DNA of 64,000 nt from Myxocyprinus asiaticus. Lineage: Eukaryota > Chordata > Actinopteri > Cypriniformes > Catostomidae. Positions 36,081 through 48,500 of the stretch are shown here, in pieces; position 1 is the first letter of the stretch, and each line of letters begins with the position of its first letter. Under the pieces are notes generated by a model. It was not told where the DNA came from, ran no database searches, and worked only from the letters and a program-made list of their open reading frames with translations. Where the stretch lies: positions 37,339,831 through 37,403,830 of the forward strand of contig NC_059368.1 in assembly GCF_019703515.2 (NCBI RefSeq), written 5' to 3'. The translations under genes and the position numbers were made by a program.

Positions 36081-37020
36081 GGGGCCGTTTACACGACATC
36101 GTTTTCAACTAAAAACGGAAAACTTTTTATGCGTTTTGGCTGTTCGTTTACACGACAACGGCGTTTTGGGACCTGAAAACGCAAACTTTTGAAAACGGGT
36201 TTCAAAGTGCATGTTTTTGAAAACGATGCCATTATCGTCTCCATGTAAACATACAAAAACGCAAATTTGTGAAAACGATGACGTCATGCGCACGCGTATT
36301 ATGTGTTATATAAAGAATGATGGATTGATAGGCATCAATTTGAGATGTATAATTATCAATATGAATACTGGTGTCTGTGCAAATAACAATAATCAACAAT
36401 TTATGTTATGAGTGTTTTGTTTAGAGTGTGAACATTGTACAGTAGGCAGAACCTGCCATTTGAAAATCTTGAAATTAATGTATGGATTCAGATGGGAAAA
36501 ATTTATTTGTATTTTAAATTTTATTTATTTATGTACTTAATTTTATTTGATGTACCTTTACCCTACAATTCATTCACCCACCGCTTATGTATACAGCCTA
36601 TAGACAGAGATGTGATGCCATGTACAGTATTCAATATGCTTAGAAAATGAAAACATGAGGCAGTGAAAATGCATGTTAGATCCAGTGTACACAAGACCTC
36701 TCTCTCAGTCAGAAGATATCCATATATCAGAGTTCTGTCTGACATCCAAAATCAGTCAACATCAACAGCTTGTTATGTTAACTTACTCTCCTACCAGCCC
36801 AAGAGTCAGAAGGGGGAATACAGGCGCATAGTGTTTCTTTACAAAGTGACATCGCCAACTACTGGCCTGGCATGCATAATACAGCGTTTTTAGTCATTTT
36901 CGCGGATCCGTGTGAACGGGGATCGTTCTGACAATGTTGTCATCTGTACGTGAACCTTTTCAAAAACGCAAAGGAAAAACTTTTCCGTTTTTAGTACATC
37001 ATTGTCGTGTAAACGTACCC
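36081..37020. mobile_element. PIF/Harbinger-like MITE with TAA target duplication
   Basis: GGGGCCGTTTACACGACA (36081) and its partner TGTCGTGTAAACGTACCC (37020) are terminal inverted repeats with AAAACG-rich subterminal repeats on both sides. TAA flanks both ends (36078-36080; 37021-37023), matching the 3-bp TWA target of PIF/Harbinger elements. The 940-bp interior holds no transposase. Confidence 0.72.
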
Positions 37021-37023
37021 TAA

Positions 37024-38079
37024 GTTTGCTTCAGGTTATGTGTCACAGTGATAAAACAGTGAACAGACTGAGCATTATTATAGTTTATACAGTACCTCCT
37101 ATGTCTTTGTTGTGTATTTAATCAGTTTTCCTGTTGTAGGGCTGCGCTTAGCGTCCTACAACAGTTTTTTTGCCTCAGTGCTGTTGAACAATAAGAACAT
37201 TTGCAAATAATCGTAAAACCGGTTACCACGATTTTTTCTCAGGCGATAATCTCTCACATCGTGGCATCCCTAGCTCTTAAACCCTATTTGCGTTTGTGTA
37301 CATTTAATTATGGTACCTCAAGATGTTTTGAAGCAGGAAAATAGCAACCAGGACATTCTGTCTAACATTTCCTTTTGTGTTCCGGGTAAAAAAATAAGCA
37401 TTGGGATCGACATAAGGGTGAGTATATTATAACGTTTCATTTATTAAATGTTATCTAATAATCTGATTTTCCCCAGACTGAAAACAAAAATTATGTTTTT
37501 TTTTTAGAGGCATGTAGGAGTACTGTAATATTGTTTCATAACGCTTACATGCCAGAGCAATATGCATCATCACAATCACTATCTTAAAAATGTTTTCAAG
37601 CAATACAGAGACTGAAACCAAGCACAATGTGAAACTTCCTACAGCTTTACTGCTACCTACTCAACCAGTTATGTGTAACTCAACACCCATCCAAATACAG
37701 AAATTCAAATAAAGCATTGCAGCATATATCATAGCCATTTTTTCTGATCTTTTGCCATCAGTTTTTTATGCTGTGACCCTGATTGATGCCACTTAGGGCA
37801 GTGAGGTGATGATGCTGGCCAAGTGAGAAACAGTTTTTAATATTGTTACACTGCATTGTTGAAAGCAGATACATTCCCAATAGTGGTGTCCCATCACCAG
37901 GGCCAGACCATGACGAGGCACTGATTTCATCTAAGAATGGTTTAGTAGAGGCTGTGTGAGAAAGAAAGATGATTTTATACTTGGTAGTTAGTAAAGAGAG
38001 ATAAATTTGTGATTGGTAGTTAGCAGATATGCAGAGAGGGAGGGCACTGTCTGGTGTACCCACTACACAATACAAATGT
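37024..38079. other. Unassigned sequence
   Basis: Low-information AT-rich DNA. A 115-codon minus frame (37758-38105) has no recognisable motif. No RNA gene seen. Confidence 0.4.
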
Positions 38080-39522
38080 ATATGACCGATGGGGCCAGAA
38101 TTCAATGGTTACCGATATGGTGGCCGATATAGTTAATTTTAGAGCACAAATTGGTGGTATTCTTTTGACTGGATTTGCTAGATCCCTGGCTTATCTTTGC
38201 TTTGTAGTTATTGCAGACAACTACACCACCATCTTTGAAGAAGTAGTCCCACACCTTAGTGCCCATTCGCTGTTGCTTTTCAGCCCTCTGTAGGTGATAG
38301 AGGAAAGAACACTTTATTTAAGCTGGGCATTTTTAAGATGGGTATTTTTTAAATGTACAGATAACAGTTCATTTGAACTGATCATATTTTACATATTAAA
38401 ATATTGATCTGAAAAATAACTAGTAACTATAGCTGTTAAAAAATAAATGCAGTGGAAAAAGTATAATATTTCCCTCTGAAATGTAGTGGAGTGTAAGTAT
38501 AAAGTAATAGAAAATGCCATGGTAATACTCAAGTAAAGTACAAGTACCTCTAAATTGTACTAAAGTACAATTTTCTTGCTTATCAAAACATCATCAGCAA
38601 TATTTAGCTGTTAATGTGTAACAAAACAGTCACAAACAACAACTGATGATTTGCTGCTGCCGGGTCAAGAGATAAACAGCTGCAGCGGTGTTACACCATA
38701 TTCTGCTATACAAGTTCAGGCGAAACTTTCAACGGTGTTAAACCAGACTTTTAAATATTACATTTTGTAAATGCAATGAATGTAATTGTTCGGTTGAAGA
38801 GGGTACCAAACTGCGAATCCTGAACAAAACAGTTTGGTGAATACATGTTTACACATTAGCTTCCACTCAGCTGACAAGTTATGAAAGTAGCTATGTGGTT
38901 AGCTAGTTAGCTATAGGCTCATTGTCATGGAGAGTAAAAGATGGATGTTGTTTATTTACTTTTCAGCATTGTGTCTCACCGACTAGGTAACAACGTAGCA
39001 TGAAATCAACACTCAACGGACATAATCCACCACTGCACTGTTGTCTGCTGAGCAGCAAAATGATGCTCTAATGCTTACCTTTCAATCTGCTATGTTACTG
39101 ACTGCACTGACAAACCATAGCTGGCTAACATAGCAAATGTGATAAAAATGAGTGACATGGCTATCAGAGACAGGGTTAACATTATATTAGTTATGTTGAA
39201 AAGGGAAAATGATGGGGTCATTGTTTATTAACTTTCCAGTATGTATTTCACAAACTAGTTAGCAACTTACCGTGAAGACACCGCTTAACTCCGCACTGTC
39301 TGCAGAACCACCGTCAGCTCTGTAAACAGTGGAGTCGGATCGCGCTCTGCTGGACAAACTACGTTATGACACCAATTCTAAATCACCCCAAGCATTGTTT
39401 TCTGCATTATATGTTCTGACAAAAACGTTTTCATATCTGCGCATTTCAGAAAACCTATATGCCGATACCGATTTATCTGTGAAAGGCTAATATCAGACGA
39501 CCGATAAATCGGTCAGGCACTA
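38080..39522. repeat. Repeat region with ACCGATAT-type ends
   Basis: ATGACCGATGGGGCC...GTTACCGATATGGTGGCCGATAT (38081-38130) and ATGCCGATACCGATTTATC...GACCGATAAATCGGTCAGGCACTAG (39460-39525) look like the two ends of a hAT-type element rich in CCGATA motifs, about 1.4 kb apart. Target duplication is not clear. An AAAGTAC-type segment (38500-38580) similar to the CAGGGGTG hAT subterminal region lies inside. Confidence 0.4.
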
Positions 39523-39975
39523 GTGTTGAAGTCCTTGATGTCCTTTGGCTTGGATTATGGAAGTTTGTGCTTAGTTGGTCTTGAAGTTCTGAAGAAGTTG
39601 AAGGGTCACTTTCGAAAGAAATTACATTTTAGAAACAAGCAGGTGAGCGCTGAAGAGTGCGGAAAAGAGGACAGAAGGAAGTACGGAAGAGAGAGAGCAA
39701 AAGGTGGTCAGGCATGACCTTTTAAACCTCTCTGTCCAGTCCATCCCTGAAAAGGCTCTAAACCAATCTTATTAACCATCTTATTAAATGTGATTTATGA
39801 GGTCTTTGTGTGTGAAGATTCTCTTTCCCACTCAAAAAAGGGCAATGTCATTAACTTTATATCTTAAATACACAATATTATAACGATAAAATAATTCACC
39901 CATTGTTTTCCTCATGGAAAGGCAAATTTTTATATATCAAACACGATATATCTGCTCTGAATAATAGTTGACTAA
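39523..39975. other. Unassigned sequence
   Basis: A 64-codon frame (39523-39717) has no recognised domain. Confidence 0.4.
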
Positions 39976-40385
39976 TGTCATGGTTACTTTCGTAACCTCC
40001 ATTCCCATATGGAGGGAACGAGATGTTGTGTCAATGTAGTGACACTAGGGGTCACTCTTGGGAGCCCCAAACACCTCTGCTTTTTTGAAAAAAGGCCGAT
40101 GAGAATTGGCGAGTGGAATTTGCATGCCACTCCCCCCGGACATATGGGTATAAAAGGAGCTGGTATGCAACCACTCATTCAGGTTTTGTGCTGAGGAAAC
40201 GAGACCAGGTCCCGGCCATTTCAGCGGGTAGTTCAGCATTGTGGCAAGGGGTACACAACATCTCGTTCCCTCCATCAGGGAACGGAGTTTACGAAAGTAA
40301 CCAGGATATTCCCTATCTGTCACTCACTCGACGTTGTGTCGATGTAGTGACACTAGGGTTCCCTATACAAAATGCCACAACTATC
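39976..40385. repeat. Right terminal complex of DIRS copy 3
   Basis: GTCATGGTTACTTTCGTAAC (39976) is mirrored by GTTTACGAAAGTAACCAGGA (40287-40306). The CATTCCCATATGGAGGGAACGAG and CTCGTTCCCTCCATCAGGGAAC hairpins and GGTATAAAAGGAGCTGGTAT (40147) are all present, followed by CTATCTGTCACTCACTCGAC (40314) as in the element end. Confidence 0.8.
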
Positions 40386-41120
40386 TGAACTGTGTTACAT
40401 GAACTGGCAGTGTGTGACAGGCAGCTCACTGTGTGCCTCATAGCCAGCGCACCAGGCTGTCACGTAACCTCCCCCAACACTCTTATGAGCGTCGAACGGT
40501 CCATCAGGAACAAGTCGACTGCCCAACTATAGGGACAGGCTAGCCCAGTCAAGGCCTCTTTCCCTCTCTTTTCTCCCCAAAAAGAGTGGAATTTGTTAAC
40601 TGACTGGGAGCCATAAGTGACCACGTCGGGGGGTGTCCCTCCCAAGGGGAAGACACCGCGGACACCACATCCCGCCCAACGGGGGGGGGGGGTTGTATTT
40701 TGAGTGGAATACGTCACATGGTCTTACCGAGTCTTGTCGGAAGTATATCATGTGGAGAGGTCCCATGGTAGGTCCTACCTGAATGGGGAGGAGTTTCTAC
40801 AGAGCATGGCGACCAGGGGCAGAGGGGCCAAGGAAGATGCAGTTTGCCGACAGGGAAACGATTTTTGCAGAAGATATCACATGGGGTCACCTTCGGGGAA
40901 CCAGCACATGTGGAGCACCTACCCCAGTACAGGGGCTCATTAGCGCACTTACTGGGCCGGTCAGTGAGTTGAGCAAACTCAACTGCCACAGGGCTAAGGC
41001 GGAAAGTCATCCAGGGATCACAACTTGTGAACACGACTGGGAGTCGAGCACACGTCTTCACCTCAAGGGAGGGGAAAGGCGCTATGCGCAAGTGGTTCAC
41101 CCGGCCAGCTGTCCCGGAAC

Positions 41121-42050
41121 TTACCTGCTTGTGCCTGCCAATACACGGGACGAGACCGGCTCAACCCGGAGATTGTAGAACCTCGCAAAGGTGTTGTGTG
41201 TTGCCCAGCCCACTGCTCTGCAGATGTCTGCCAAAGAGGCGCCACTGGCCAGGGCCCAGGAGGCCGCCACACTCCTGGTAGATTGGGCTTGTAACCCCGC
41301 ATGGGGTGGCATGTCCTGAGCCTGACATGCCATCGCGATGGCGTCAATGACCCAGTGGGCGATCCTCAGTTTGGAGACAGCGCTTCCTTTCCACTGTCCA
41401 CCAAAGCAGACAAAGAGCTGCTCGGAACTTCTAAGGCTCTGTGTGCGATCCAAATAGATGCGTAAAGCTTGCACCGGACACAGCAATGCCAAGGCTGGGT
41501 CTGCTTCCTCCTGGGGCAGCGCTTGCAGGTTCACCACCTGATCCCTAAAAGGGGTCGTGGGAACCTTGGGCACATAGTCCAGTCGGGGTCTCAGGATCAT
41601 GTGAGAGTAACCTGGACTGAACTCCAGGCATGATTCGCTGACAGAGAACACCTGCAGATCCCCTACCCTTTTAATGGAAGTGAGTGCAGTCAGGAGGGAA
41701 GTCTTCAAAGAGAGTGCCTCAAGCTCAGCTGACTCCAAGGGCTCAAAGGGAGCTCCCTGTAGACCCCGAAGGACTACAGAGAGGTCCCACGAGGGGACGA
41801 GGCATGGTCTGGAGGGATTCAACCTCCTAGCACCTCTCAGGAACCTGATGATCAAGTCGTGCTTCCCCAAGTACTTACCATCTACTGCATCACGATGAGC
41901 CGAAATAGCGGCTACATACACCTTAAAGGTGGAGGGGGACAGCTGATCAACCTGCATCTCTGGGGGTCTTCGCGTCAGGAAGAACACGACTTAGCAAACA
42001 GATGCCACTTCAAGGCATACAGGCGCCTCGTAGAGGGAGCCCTAGCCTGA
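41121..42050 (-). pseudogene. DIRS tyrosine recombinase, copy 3, catalytic His lost
   Basis: The minus-strand frame 41987-41121 (288 codons) is the longest uninterrupted recombinase stretch in the window. It includes LSPSTFKVYVAAISAHRDAV (end of the core-binding domain), the first catalytic arginine in SIKRVGDLQ, the region LCPVQALRIYLDRTQ, and the catalytic tyrosine in FARFYNLRVEP near the C-terminus. In the H-x-x-R box this copy reads QAQSTRSVAAS where copy 2 reads AHSTRGVAAS, so the conserved histidine is glutamine. The first part of the core-binding domain (complement of 42050-41990, ARAPSTRRLYA-like) is out of frame because of a lesion near 41988. The open reading frame is therefore long but very probably inactive. 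Confidence 0.85.
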
Positions 42051-42072
42051 GAGATCATGTCTACCACCAATA

Positions 42073-44489
42073 TTTCAACATGGATTAAAAGTCATAATCA
42101 TCAGTTATAGAAGTCATCGCACACAAAGGTTACATCAGGCTATAATCATTTGAGTCAAAGCTCCTGGATTAAGATGAGATGTTCTGATATATGTATACAC
42201 ATGAAAAGTTTGTTTTATGCAGTTGGAAATGACTTGTTTTGGTAAAAAGAGTTCGAAGGTTCAGATCCAACAGAAATGTTCTTTGTGATGTGTGCTAAAG
42301 GATGGTTAATGGAAACAAGTCACATGCTCTCTTAGTAGTCTAGTTTTTAAGTGTAGCAATTTGGTTATATGGAAGAACAAAGGAGTGTCTTCGTTCTGGA
42401 ATTCTGTGGTTTCCAAGGTGACCATGGCAACGGTTCTTTATCTATATCTTGGAATGTGCCAGTTGTGGGGGTTTTGGGTAAAGGTTGGGTTTTTCTGGAC
42501 ACCCTCCCTTGTTTTGTGACAGTTACATTGGCCAGATGCAGGTCAGCTCAAACTCCTTGGTGCCAGTCCGAATTTCTAGCTTCTTAATGCTTAGAGGAAT
42601 TCCCCAGAATTATAGGCCATCTTGGTGTAATTCTGTCTTTTTAATTTCCTTCTGCCTGGCTACTCTGATCCTACATGTGTGTTGAGACAGGGTCATTTTG
42701 AGGACAGAGTGTGACTTATCATTTCACTTCACAGAAGAATGTCTGCCACAAGCACTTCCTGTGACCAGTTGAGCTCTTCATATCCTTCATGAGCTGCCCC
42801 TGTCAATGTGTGCATGTGTTTGCATGAGAGATCAACTGTAAACAGACTTTCAAAAATTGTCGCTGACATAAAATGAAACTACAGAAATGGCAAGTGATTG
42901 TTATTGTAGCAGGATAGGCAGTCAACCCTCCTTTTAGGTAGCTTGAATGGTTTGTCCCTAAACGTGCGGAAGTGCTCATACAAACTACATGACCATGCTT
43001 GTTAGTGATTAGCTTGATTACTTTACAATATAAGCAGACCACGAAACCATGTCAGTGTATTTGCTAATGGCTGCTTGTGTTAGGAGTAGTTTGGGTCCTT
43101 GGTTTCCCACTCTTCATAGTGAGTTGAGCTGGAGTTGCGTGACAGTTGTTCAGTAGAATGCAGTCCATTTGCTTGAGTGGTTCTGGCACCATTTGTGCAT
43201 CGGTCAGAGCTGTATGTCTGCCTGATCACCTCCAGTAAGGAATGGTGTGTGTACACCTACAAGGGAACGTGGACCTGGGCTGCGCTGTGTTTTTTTTTTT
43301 TTTTTTTTTTGGTTTTTGTTCTTGTTTTCTGGATTTATTCCATGCTTGTAATTAAGCTTATTTGTTTTTATGAGTGTCCAAAAGTGTCTAACTGTTGTTG
43401 GTGCAGTTAAGTATTATTATGGAGTTACTGGTTGTGATGAGAAACTTTCCTTAAATTCTTGTCATTGGTCTGTCCTTGACTAATTTTAATATTTTCTTTT
43501 ATTTCTTTTTAGGGAGCGCTGTGGGTTTGCCCCATGGTGGCTGGTTACAGGATATCTTGGCCCATTTGCTGTGATAGTTCAATTGAGAACTGGTTTACTA
43601 AGTTGTGCAATGTGAGCATGAGTTTGTGGGTATGGTAAATGTCACTTTTGGGGAGAGTGGGCCCTTTCTTCCCAGTGCTGTTGCTTCCCTGGAGGTCAGC
43701 CACAGCCTTCCCAGCTTTTTAAATGAGGTATCCTGCTTAAATGTGTGTAGGTAACTAAAAGGTATGTAAATTGTTGGTGTTCTGATCAGCTACACTTTTT
43801 AAATGTTTTTATTAATAAAAACATATTTTAAATGTACACAACTGTTTATATATTCACTGAGTATAACCTGTTTCCTGGTAAGTGGTTTACCTCTTAGCGT
43901 TGAGTGCTTGGGTGAGAGTCCCAAGGTGGCGTAGTTGGCTACATTCAAACTCATTTAAGTCTGCTCTTTCAAAGTCTCCAACGACCTCTGCCACATTATC
44001 AATCAAAGAGAGAGGGAAATTGTATTAGAAAATGAATTTTGTTGCTTTGAATTGTATTAGAATGTACTGTATACAAAGTGGTCCCAAGGTCCTAAAAAAG
44101 TATTTAAACACTTAAGCCACACTAAAAAATAAATAAGTGTGATTTCATTAGATATAACAAAACGTCTTCTGCTGTCACAAAATATCTAAGTGATTGCACA
44201 AGCACACTTTTTAAGCAAAACATTTCACAGTTAGAAGTTTGTTTATGCTACAAAGCAATAGATGCCCACTGTTCATAATGAAGACAAAATGTAATTAGAC
44301 ACTTTATGGTTGTTATACGTGTTTTGGAAAATGTTGATTGTTAATGTAACAAACCACACCTGTAGTTACTCTGCTAAGACACCTGTGTGAACATGAGGGG
44401 AAGTGACTTCATACATTCACTAAAAATCACCTTGACACCAGATGGTTAAAAGTCATTGCAAATATGCAAAATTCGAGTTTGGATGGTTT
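42073..44489. other. Repeat-poor unassigned segment
   Basis: Apart from a T run at 43289-43312 no repeat boundary is evident. CTTTTATTTCTTTTTAG at 43497-43513 followed by GGAGCGCTGTGGGTTTGCC looks like a 3' splice site, and AATAAAAAC at about 43813 could be a polyadenylation signal, so a non-coding or terminal exon at about 43514-43835 is conceivable. No coding frame supports it; this is a guess from signals only. Confidence 0.3.
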
Positions 44490-44776
44490 ACAAGGACGAT
44501 TTTAGGATTTTTTTTTTAGGTTACTAACTGGTAATTACAAGGGTATTATGCTATAAATGTGGTTTATGAGGACATTTCTATTGTCCCTATAATTCAAATT
44601 GCTTAAAAAACATACTAAACAATGTTTTTTTGAAAATGAAAAATGCAGAAAGTTTTTTGTGAGGGTTAGGTTTAGGGGTAGGGTTAGGGGATAGAATCTA
44701 TAGTTTGTACAATATAAAAATCATTATGTTTATGGAGAGTCCTCATAAGGATAGCCGCACCAACATGTGTGTGTGA
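44490..44776 (+). repeat. Dispersed repeat with GGGTTAG core, copy 1
   Basis: The segment from TACAAGGACGATTTTAGG to CGCACCAACATGTGTGTG contains GAGGGTTAGGTTTAGGGGTAGGGTTAGGGG (about 44661-44691). It matches, inverted, the two halves at 53771-53911 and 55317-55416. Both copies end in (TG)n/(CA)n tracts. Confidence 0.8.
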
Positions 44777-45115
44777 TAGTGTCTAACACTAAGTCTTAAG
44801 CAATCATTCATTATATTGATTATCAGGGGTGTGCAGTGAAACCATTATCTAAATTTGTATCTGTATCTGTTCATATGACAAAATGATCTGTATCTGTCTC
44901 TGTATTCGGATAGAACCGGGTGTGGGCGGGACTTAAACAGGAAGCACGTCAAAATGAAATTAAATGCCCAATTTTAAATGTTACTCTTATAGTTTCTATT
45001 AATAAAAAAATGCCTTGTATATGCCTTTTCATAATAGCCTAATAATAATAATAATAATAATTATTATTATTATTATTATACAACTATTATTTAAAAAAAC
45101 AAATATATATATATA
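44777..45115. other. Segment with hAT-like terminus and AAT/ATT repeats
   Basis: CAGGGGTGTGCAGTGAAACC at 44826 resembles a hAT left end, but no partner was found. (AAT)n/(ATT)n tracts lie at 45041-45079 and a (TA)n lead-in borders the Tc1 element. Confidence 0.4.
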
Positions 45116-46302
45116 CACTATATTGCCAAAAGTATTCGCTCACCCATCCAAATAATTGAATTCAGGTGTTCCAATCACTTCCATGGACACAGGTGTATAA
45201 AATGAAGCACTTAGGCATGCAGACTGCTTCTACAAACATTTGTGAAAGAATGGGCCGCTCTCAGGAGCCCAGTGAATTCCAGCGTGGTACTGTGATAGGA
45301 TACCACCTGTGCAACAAGTCCAGTCGTGAAATTTCCTCGCTACTAAATATTCCACAGTCAACTGTCAGTGGTATTATAACAAAGTGGAAGCGATTGGGAA
45401 TGACAGCAACTCAGCCACGAAGTGGTAGGCCACGTAAAATGACAGAGCGGGGTCAGCGGATGCTGAGGCGCATAGTGCGCAGAGGTCGCCAACTTTCTGC
45501 AGAGTCAATCGCTACAGACCTCCAAAGGTTATGTGGCCTTCAGATTAGCTCAAGAACAGTGTGTAGAGAGCTTCATGGAATGGGTTTCCATGGCCGAGCA
45601 GCTGCATCCAAGCCATACATCACCAAGTGCAATGCAAAGCGTCGGATGCAGTGGTGTAAAGCACGCTGCCACTGGACTCTAGAGCAGTGGAGACGCATTC
45701 TCTGGAGTGACAAATCACGCTTCTCCATCTGGCAATCTGATGGACGAGTCTGGGTTTGGTGGTTGCCAGGAGAACGGTACTTGTCTGACTGCATTGTGCC
45801 AACTGTGAAGTTTGGTGGAGGGGGGATTATGGTATGGGGTTGTTTTTTCAGGAGCTGGGCTTGGCCCCTTAGTTCCAGTGAAAGGAACTCTGAATGCTTC
45901 AGCATACCAAGAGATTTTGGACAGTTCCATGCTCCCAACTTTGTGTGAACAGTTTGGGGATGGCTCCTTCCTGTTCTAACATGACTGCGCACCAGTGCAC
46001 AAAGCAAGGTCCATAAAGACATGGATGAGAGTACCTTTGGGATGAATTAGAGCGAAGACTGCGAGCCAGGCCTTCTCGTCCAACATCAGTGTCTGACCTC
46101 ACAAATGCGCTTCTGGAAGAATGGTCAAAAATTCCCATAAACACTCTCCTAAACCTTGTGGAAAGCCTTCCCAGAAGAGTTGAAGCTGTTATAGCTGCAA
46201 AGGGTGGGCCGACGTCATATTAAACCCTATGGATTAAGAATGGGATGTCACTTAAGTTCATATGCGTGTAAAGGCAGATGAGCGAATACTTTTGGCAATA
46301 TA

Positions 46303-46305
<3 letters not shown>
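45116..46305 (+). mobile_element. Tc1/mariner element, second type (1190 bp)
   Basis: CACTATATTGCCAAAAGTAT (45116) and its complement ending TTGGCAATATAGTG (46305) are terminal inverted repeats flanked by TA (45114-45115; 46306-46307). The right side runs into a (TA)n tract. The interior carries one transposase with an almost complete frame and a short deletion. It is unrelated in its ends to the Tc1 copy at 13680-15302. Confidence 0.92.
45250..46223 (+). pseudogene. Tc1-like transposase with catalytic-site deletion
   Basis: The start is taken at ATG 45250 ([20 protein letters not shown]), as usual in this family; the frame is open further upstream to 45166 within the terminal region. It has helix-turn-helix segments ([19 protein letters not shown]), the GRPRK hinge ([11 protein letters not shown]), then the catalytic domain with the first acid in [12 protein letters not shown] and the [10 protein letters not shown] block. 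A frameshift near 45875 and a stop before HDCAPVHKA (second acid, about 45982) follow. After ATGGATGAGAG (46020-46030) the sequence skips to LWDELERRLRARPS, so the stretch that should contain the third catalytic acid is deleted. The C-terminus reaches TAA at 46221-46223. The element is dead but only lightly decayed. Confidence 0.88.
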
Positions 46306-46307
<2 letters not shown>

Positions 46308-46340
<33 letters not shown>

Positions 46341-47080
46341 TTATTTTTTTCTTATCAGATGAAGCTGAATTTACAGGCTACATTAACTGTGGAATATGTT
46401 GTTAACTGTGGTTTCTTCTGGTATTTCAGATATTAATATCTGCATGAAGCAGAATTTTTCGTTTGGCTGTGCATGTATAACAACATTATTCTGAAGGCAG
46501 GAGGTGTCAAGGAAAATGTGAAATGTCAAGCACACATTTTGCAGTGAATAATAAATACAAATTGAAACATTAAAAGAAATGAAAATAAAATCAATATAGC
46601 CTACAAACAGGCAAAAGTCCCTTAAATCTATCAGGAATTTTTATGATAAAACACCATTATTTAGTTAAATAATAATAATATTGTACAATATATATAGTGC
46701 ATTACCAGAGGTAGCACAGTTTAAAAAAAGACGGAGCATGTTTTAGTTTCTTCGTTTTACATAAGGAGGAATATTCCTAATAAATGAATACTCTATGGAT
46801 CATTTAAACCTTTATGGAGCATGTTAACTTTTTTTTTTTTTTTTTTCAGAATAAAGTCTTAACCAGATAATTTCATTAATCGCTGATGTGGACATAAATG
46901 TGGTCAATTTTGAAAGACAGATAGACAGGCTCTGATGTGAAAGCATCACTTCAGGTCAGGAATTTAACATTGCGCTCAGGTTTAGGCTATAATTGAATAC
47001 ATGGGAATCATGTGTGAATCGTGTGATACATTAACATAGACATTTCAAAAAGTGGAAAGAGTATATGACGTAATATCCTA
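46308..47080. other. AT-rich unassigned sequence
   Basis: (TA)n at 46306-46336, a T run at 46829-46848 and otherwise no supported feature. Confidence 0.5.
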
Positions 47081-48500
47081 ATGTTACACTTGATAAGCTC
47101 CAGACCGCAAATGGAGTGGAGACCACGCCCATCCAATCTGAAATCAAAATGTGCGCATTTGAGGTCCTACCACGTCCACGACCCAGCGCCCACACCTGCC
47201 ACGGTCCACGAGCCAGTGCCCATGCCTGCCACGGTCAACGAGCCAGTTCCTGAAGCCTCGTCTGTCCCAGAGCCAGCATTGCAAGCCTCGTCCGTCCCAG
47301 AGCCAGGGTTGCAAGCCTCGTCCATCCCAGGGCCAGCACCTGAAGCCTTGGTCGTCCCAGAGCCAGCGCCTGAAGCCTTGGCCCCCCGTCTGCCTCATCA
47401 TGTCATGTTGCCATGTCTGCCACATCATACCATATTACCACACCTGCCATGCCTAGTCAAAAGGTCCTGCCTTGCCATGTTGCCACGTCTACCTTGTCAT
47501 GCTATGTTGCCACATCTACTATGTCATGCCATGTAGCCATGTCTGCCTCATCATGCCATACTGTCCCACCTGCCATGCCTAGTTGAGCAGCCCCGCCTTG
47601 CCATGTCACCACGTCGGCCCCGTCTTTTCAAGCCAGCATGCCTATCCTGTCATGTCAAGTCACCATGACCCCTGAGCCTGCCACGGCTCCATCCCCTGAG
47701 CCTGCCACGGCTCCGTCCACTGAGCCTACCATGACCCCTGAGCCTACCACGGCTCCGTCCACTGAGCCTACCATGACCCCTGAGCCTACCACGGCTCCGT
47801 CCACTGAGCCTACCATGGCTCCACCCTCAGAGCCTGCCACAGCAGTGTTCATGACCACGGAGGTCATTCCCCAGTCATTGCCTGTACTCACGACCACAGA
47901 GGCCATTCCCCTGTCACTGCCTGTGTCCACGAAAACAGAGATCATTCCCCTGTCCCTACCTGTACTTACAGCCACCCGGGAAGGAGAAGGGATGCGCTGT
48001 CGTGGAGTCCTCACCAATGCCGTCCACCCAAAGGAGCAGTCTGCTGGGGGATGGAGGAGTCACTGCCGGCCGCCTGGACACGGAGGAATGGCCGCCGTCC
48101 ATGAGGGGAGGAGGGGCTCGCTGCCGGCCACCTTGAGTGGTGGAGGCGCTGCCAGGGGCGGAGGGGCTCGCAACTGGCCACCAGAACATGGAGGGGAATT
48201 CCATCTGCCAGGGGTTGGAGGACTCGCTCCGGTCTGCCCGGGGAGGAACGGCTGTCGTCCGCCAGAGGGTGGAGGAGTGGTCGAGGACCAGGCGACGGCA
48301 TGTCTGAGAACCGGTGAGCAATTTTTTTTCTCTCTCTCCTCACTCTCTCTCTCTCTCTCTCTCACTGTCGCTCCACCTTGCCCTTTCCCTCTCCTCTTTT
48401 CCCTCCCCTTGTCACCCTCTCAGGTCTCAAAAGGCGGGGAAAGCCTGCTAGCAGGAGCGGCCGGAAGGGCCAGCCCGCCCCCCCCGGAAATGAATATGCC
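47081..48500 (+). mobile_element. Fragment of the Pro/Thr-repeat retroelement family, plus strand
   Basis: Frames at 47081-47536 and 47638-48522 encode PEPALQASSVPEPGLQASS-type and TEPTMTPEPTTAPS-type repeats followed by TTEVIPQSLPVLTTTEAIPL, the same 13-residue TTTEV..SLP motif as in elements A and B but on the opposite strand. The DNA repeat unit at 47660-47820 is about 42 bp. Downstream are GC-rich GGGGCTCGC repeats, a pyrimidine tract (48325-48425) and AGCAGGAGCGGCCGG sequence. LTRs were not identified, so this is a partial relative and not a gene. Confidence 0.55.

Larger units (their letters stand above)
39976..42072 (-). mobile_element. DIRS-type retrotransposon, copy 3 (recombinase and right terminus)
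   Basis: The element lies on the minus strand: a tyrosine recombinase (42050 to 41121), the downstream non-coding region, and the right terminal complex (40330-39976), which mirrors 31540-31943 of copy 2. The terminal GTCATGGTTAC begins at 39976. At the other side homology to copy 2 (29832 onward, GTAGACATGATC) stops at about 42072. Gag, RT and the left terminus are absent. Confidence 0.85.

Noticed and set aside
44826..44850. hAT element starting CAGGGGTGTGCAG
   Set aside because: No matching right end or target duplication was found in the window.
48325..48425. Pyrimidine tract as a strong splice acceptor of a host exon
   Set aside because: It lies within a repeat-family fragment and no coding exon follows.
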